Positions 4,818 through 6,939 of a DNA stretch of 6,939 nucleotides are shown here, piece after piece (position 1 is the stretch's first letter; the number at the start of each line of letters is the position of its first letter). The notes beneath the pieces were generated by a model. That model saw nothing but the letters and a program-made list of their open reading frames with translations, was not told where the DNA came from and searched no databases. Source of the DNA: a bacterium (GTDB taxonomy: Bacteria; UBA9089); contig DNCN01000098.1 of the NCBI GenBank assembly GCA_003485015.1, positions 1 through 6,939 on the forward strand, in the 5' to 3' direction. A program made the position numbers and the translations under genes.

Positions 4818-6038
4818 TTGCTCTATGAGGTTTTTATTGGCTTAAGACATCTTAAGCCAAAAAGAAGAAAGGGATTCATCTCTTTTATCACTCTCTTGGC
4901 CATAGGTGGGGTGGCCTTAGGAGTGGGGGCTCTGGTTATCGTTTTAGGGGTAATGAATGGATTTGAGAGGGACTTAAAAGAGAAGATATTAGGGGTAAAT
5001 GCCCACCTTCTCGTCCTTGATCAGGGAGAAGAAAGGATCTCTGGATATCAGGATTTAATAGATAGTATCAAATCTCTAAAAGGAGTGGAGGCTTCTTCCC
5101 CCTTTATCCAGATCCAGGCAATTCTGGCCAGCGAAGGACGGGCAGTGGGCATTTTTCTTAAAGGTATCGATCCAGAGCTTGATGAAGCTGTAACCGGTAT
5201 TCAAGTAAATATAATCTCAGGCACAGGCAAGCCGAAGGTAGATGAGGAGATCCTTATCGGAAGCGAACTGAGTTCTCAGCTAGGGGTAGGCGTAGGCAGT
5301 CCTATTGTTCTCATTCTACCTAAGATGGATTCGACCCACTTTAAGATGGGGATTCTTCCCCATCTTGTCTCTCTTAAGGTTGGGGGGATCTTTAAGAGTG
5401 GAATGTACGATTACGATTCCTCCTTGGCCTGTCTCCACCTGAAGACAGTTCAGCGACTCCTTGGCTTGGGAGATGTGGTCGATGGTTTGGCGGTAAGGAC
5501 AAAAGACATCTACCAGGCCTTAAGCATCAAAGGGGATATCAACTCTCTTATTGGACATCGCTATCTAGTGAAGACCTGGGCTGAAATGAACAAAAACCTC
5601 TTTTCAGCCTTGAGCTTAGAGAAGAAGGTTATGTTTATCATCCTTACCATGATCATTCTTGTGGCAGGCTTGGGTATTACCAGCACCCTAATGATGACTA
5701 TCCTCCAGAGACGAAAGGAGATTGGAATCTTATTGGCTATGGGTGCTACAAGAGGAGGGATCCTCCGCACCTTTCTCCTTGAGGGTGCGTTGATTGGACT
5801 TATCGGAACAGTTACTGGTCTTCTTTTTGGACTGGTGGTCTGTTGGGGGTTGAGTAGATTCAACTTCATTCGTCTCCCTCAAGATATCTACTATATTGAC
5901 TATCTCCCGGTGGATATTGAATCAAGTGATCTTTTACTTATTGTCCTTTCAGCTATTACTTTGGCAGTGCTGGCAGCTCTCTATCCGGCCATAAGAGCGG
6001 CTCGTCTTGATCCAGTAGAGATAATCCGATATGAGTGA
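4818..6038 (+). CDS. lolC: LolC/LolE-family lipoprotein-releasing ABC permease
   Basis: This 406-residue inner-membrane protein is predicted to extract lipoproteins from the inner membrane and pass them to a LolA-type carrier. The start matches the family: YEVFIGLRHLKPKRRKGFISFITLLAIGGVALGV, with the first membrane helix at about 22-46, followed by VMNGFERDLKEKILG. A periplasmic MacB/PCD-like domain spans about 50-265 and includes the typical GIFKSGMYDYDSSLA (190-204). The C-terminal FtsX domain has three helices near 270-296, 318-345 and 370-392. Between the first two lies the QRRKEIGILLAMGAT coupling region that contacts the ATPase, and the protein ends with the standard AIRAARLDPVEIIRYE. 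Length is normal. The start is TTG at 4818, since the nearby ATG is out of frame. GGAGGAG (4801-4807) lies 10 bases upstream, inside the BON gene. Only one permease gene is seen, so the complex may be a homodimer, or a LolE gene lies elsewhere. LolC versus LolE is a naming choice. Confidence 0.92.
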   Translation: MLYEVFIGLRHLKPKRRKGFISFITLLAIGGVALGVGALVIVLGVMNGFERDLKEKILGVNAHLLVLDQGEERISGYQDLIDSIKSLKGVEASSPFIQIQAILASEGRAVGIFLKGIDPELDEAVTGIQVNIISGTGKPKVDEEILIGSELSSQLGVGVGSPIVLILPKMDSTHFKMGILPHLVSLKVGGIFKSGMYDYDSSLACLHLKTVQRLLGLGDVVDGLAVRTKDIYQALSIKGDINSLIGHRYLVKTWAEMNKNLFSALSLEKKVMFIILTMIILVAGLGITSTLMMTILQRRKEIGILLAMGATRGGILRTFLLEGALIGLIGTVTGLLFGLVVCWGLSRFNFIRLPQDIYYIDYLPVDIESSDLLLIVLSAITLAVLAALYPAIRAARLDPVEIIRYE

Positions 6039-6252
6039 TAACAGAAGTTTAGATACTCTCTAAGCATGCGACTAACTCTATGGTATATTCTTTTGATAAC
6101 CCTATCGTATTTGACCTTAAGGCTCTATTGAAGGAGTCTAAAAGAACCAAGAACACTCCTTCTTTCTGCCTTCTTTTGGTAAAACAGGGAAGAGTTTAAA
6201 TCTCCTATGGTTGCTTTATGTCCTTGAAGCGTTCAACTTCTATGGCTGAGAT
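6039..6252. other. 214-base gap between lolC-like and lolD-like genes
   Basis: This stretch holds no convincing gene, terminator or promoter. In many genomes lolC and lolD overlap or nearly touch, so the gap is unusual. It contains an 8-bp palindrome CCTTAAGG (6115-6122) and GAAGGAGTCT (6130-6139), a ribosome-binding-site-like string with no start codon at a useful distance. A nearly identical AAGGAGTCT occurs after lolD at the window end. Only weak -10-like strings (for example TATATT near 6084) were seen, with no matching -35. It may be a decayed small gene or an untranslated spacer. Confidence 0.4.
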
Positions 6253-6930
6253 ATGGTCTATATAAAAGCAAAGGGACTTTCTAAATCTTATTTTACTGGT
6301 GGCACAAGACTTGATGTACTCCAGGAGCTTGATTTAGAAGTAGAACGGGGAGAATTGGTTTCCATTATGGGTCCTTCAGGGACAGGAAAGAGTACTTTAT
6401 TGCATCTACTGGCTGGTTTAGATCGACCCACTTCAGGCGAGGTTTTTTTGGCTGGCGAGAGGATCCCTTTTAGCCACCCCCAAAGATTAGCTTATCTGCG
6501 GAATCGGAAGATTGGTTTTATCTTTCAAGCCCACCATCTCTTTGAGGAACTCTCTGCCTTAGAGAACGTGGTCCTTCCTCAAATGATCGGCCGCTTTCAT
6601 ATCAAAGAGGCTACCCAAAAGGCTAAGAATCTTCTTGGGATGATGGGGCTTTCTGAAAGACTCTCTCATCTTCCAGGGGAGCTCTCCTATGGTGAGAGTC
6701 AGCGGGTGGCCATTGCGCGAGCCCTTATCAATGACCCCGAGATTCTTCTAGCCGATGAACCCACAGGGAATCTTGACTGCAAGATGGGAGAGGAGGCAAT
6801 TGAGATCATTCTGGAATCTGTTCGTAAGAGGAATTTAGCCGCTGTTCTGGCTACCCATAACGAAGTTCTGGCCAGAAAGGCCGATAAGGTCTTCTGGCTT
6901 ATTAATGGAAGTTTACACTCTTTTAATTAA
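6253..6930 (+). CDS. lolD: LolD-family lipoprotein-releasing ABC ATPase
   Basis: This 225-residue cytoplasmic nucleotide-binding subunit should pair with the LolC-type permease and power lipoprotein release. Motifs in order: aromatic start KSYFTGG (11-17), Walker A GPSGTGKST (40-48, Lys46), Q-loop FQAHHLFEELSALENV (Gln92), signature LSYGESQRVAIARAL (144-158), Walker B ILLADEP (164-170, Asp168 and Glu169), D-loop TGNLD (171-175) and H-loop His202 in ATHNE. Length and motif spacing are normal for the LolD/MacB/FtsE group; the lolC neighbour supports LolD. The signature is LSYGE where the family has LSGGE: Tyr146 replaces the first Gly, while the Ser and second Gly that contact ATP remain. An in-frame TGA at 6247-6249 rules out an upstream start. 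The ATG has almost no Shine-Dalgarno sequence (only GAG, 2 bases before), which differs from the other genes here. A 7-codon frame starting at 6242 overlaps the start and could couple translation, but this is weak. Confidence 0.92.
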   Translation: MVYIKAKGLSKSYFTGGTRLDVLQELDLEVERGELVSIMGPSGTGKSTLLHLLAGLDRPTSGEVFLAGERIPFSHPQRLAYLRNRKIGFIFQAHHLFEELSALENVVLPQMIGRFHIKEATQKAKNLLGMMGLSERLSHLPGELSYGESQRVAIARALINDPEILLADEPTGNLDCKMGEEAIEIILESVRKRNLAAVLATHNEVLARKADKVFWLINGSLHSFN

Positions 6931-6936
6931 AAGGAG
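6931..6936 (+). promoter_or_regulatory. Ribosome binding site of the next gene, beyond the window
   Basis: AAGGAG directly follows the lolD stop codon (6928-6930), with three further bases before the window ends. This is the right place for the Shine-Dalgarno sequence of a closely spaced downstream gene. It implies that the operon continues, although that gene cannot be identified from this sequence. Confidence 0.6.
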
Positions 6937-6939
6937 TCT

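Noticed and set aside
5561..5869. 102-codon minus-strand frame opposite lolC
   Set aside because: It mirrors the membrane segments of the permease and has no independent support.
1..6939. CRISPR array, tRNA, rRNA, insertion sequence or phage genes
   Set aside because: No regularly spaced repeats, cloverleaf-like sequence, transposase motifs or phage proteins were seen.

Overview
The window looks like a piece of a diderm (Gram-negative-type) bacterial chromosome. The evidence is a LolC-type permease and a LolD-type ATPase for lipoprotein release to the outer membrane, plus a PilT-family type IV pilus retraction ATPase and two proteins with export signals. No gene is diagnostic of a phylum. 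The moderately AT-rich composition, strong GGAGG-type ribosome binding sites, a TTG start and a fused MEMO-AMMECR1 protein would suit one of several uncultured or anaerobic diderm lineages. I do not assign one.

Layout. Three genes are read leftward. From right to left they are a PilT/PilU-family ATPase (3254-4375), an exported MEMO-AMMECR1 fusion (1443-2876) and an exported TolB-like beta-propeller protein (41-1168). Gaps of 377 and about 270 bases separate them, so they are probably not one simple operon. Three genes are read rightward: a small BON-domain protein (4570-4815), a lolC-like permease two bases downstream (4818-6038) and, after a 214-base gap, a lolD-like ATPase (6253-6930). A ribosome binding site at the right edge shows that another gene follows.

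Regulatory sequence. The two groups diverge from 4376-4569. This region holds two good sigma70-type promoters facing away from each other, an 8-bp inverted repeat across the pilT promoter, and a 9-bp direct repeat. The BON gene's ribosome binding site is inside a predicted hairpin. A good intrinsic terminator on the minus strand (1241-1281) lies between the MEMO gene and the propeller gene. It is followed at once by a 20-codon reading frame with its own ribosome binding site, which ends inside the start of the propeller gene. That arrangement could be attenuation or translational coupling. The 2877-3253 gap contains a decayed inverted repeat that resembles a widespread REP-like intergenic element.

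Function. LolC and LolD together should form the inner-membrane machine that extracts lipoproteins for delivery to the outer membrane. The PilT-like ATPase would power pilus retraction. The MEMO-AMMECR1 fusion belongs to the AmmeMemoRadiSam families, whose biochemical role is not settled. Its signal peptide, which places it outside the cytoplasm, is the most unusual feature here. No radical SAM partner is in the window. I did not find an obviously new multi-gene system. The best leads are the exported fusion, the leader arrangement before the propeller gene, the BON-lolC pairing and an altered ABC signature (LSYGE) in LolD.
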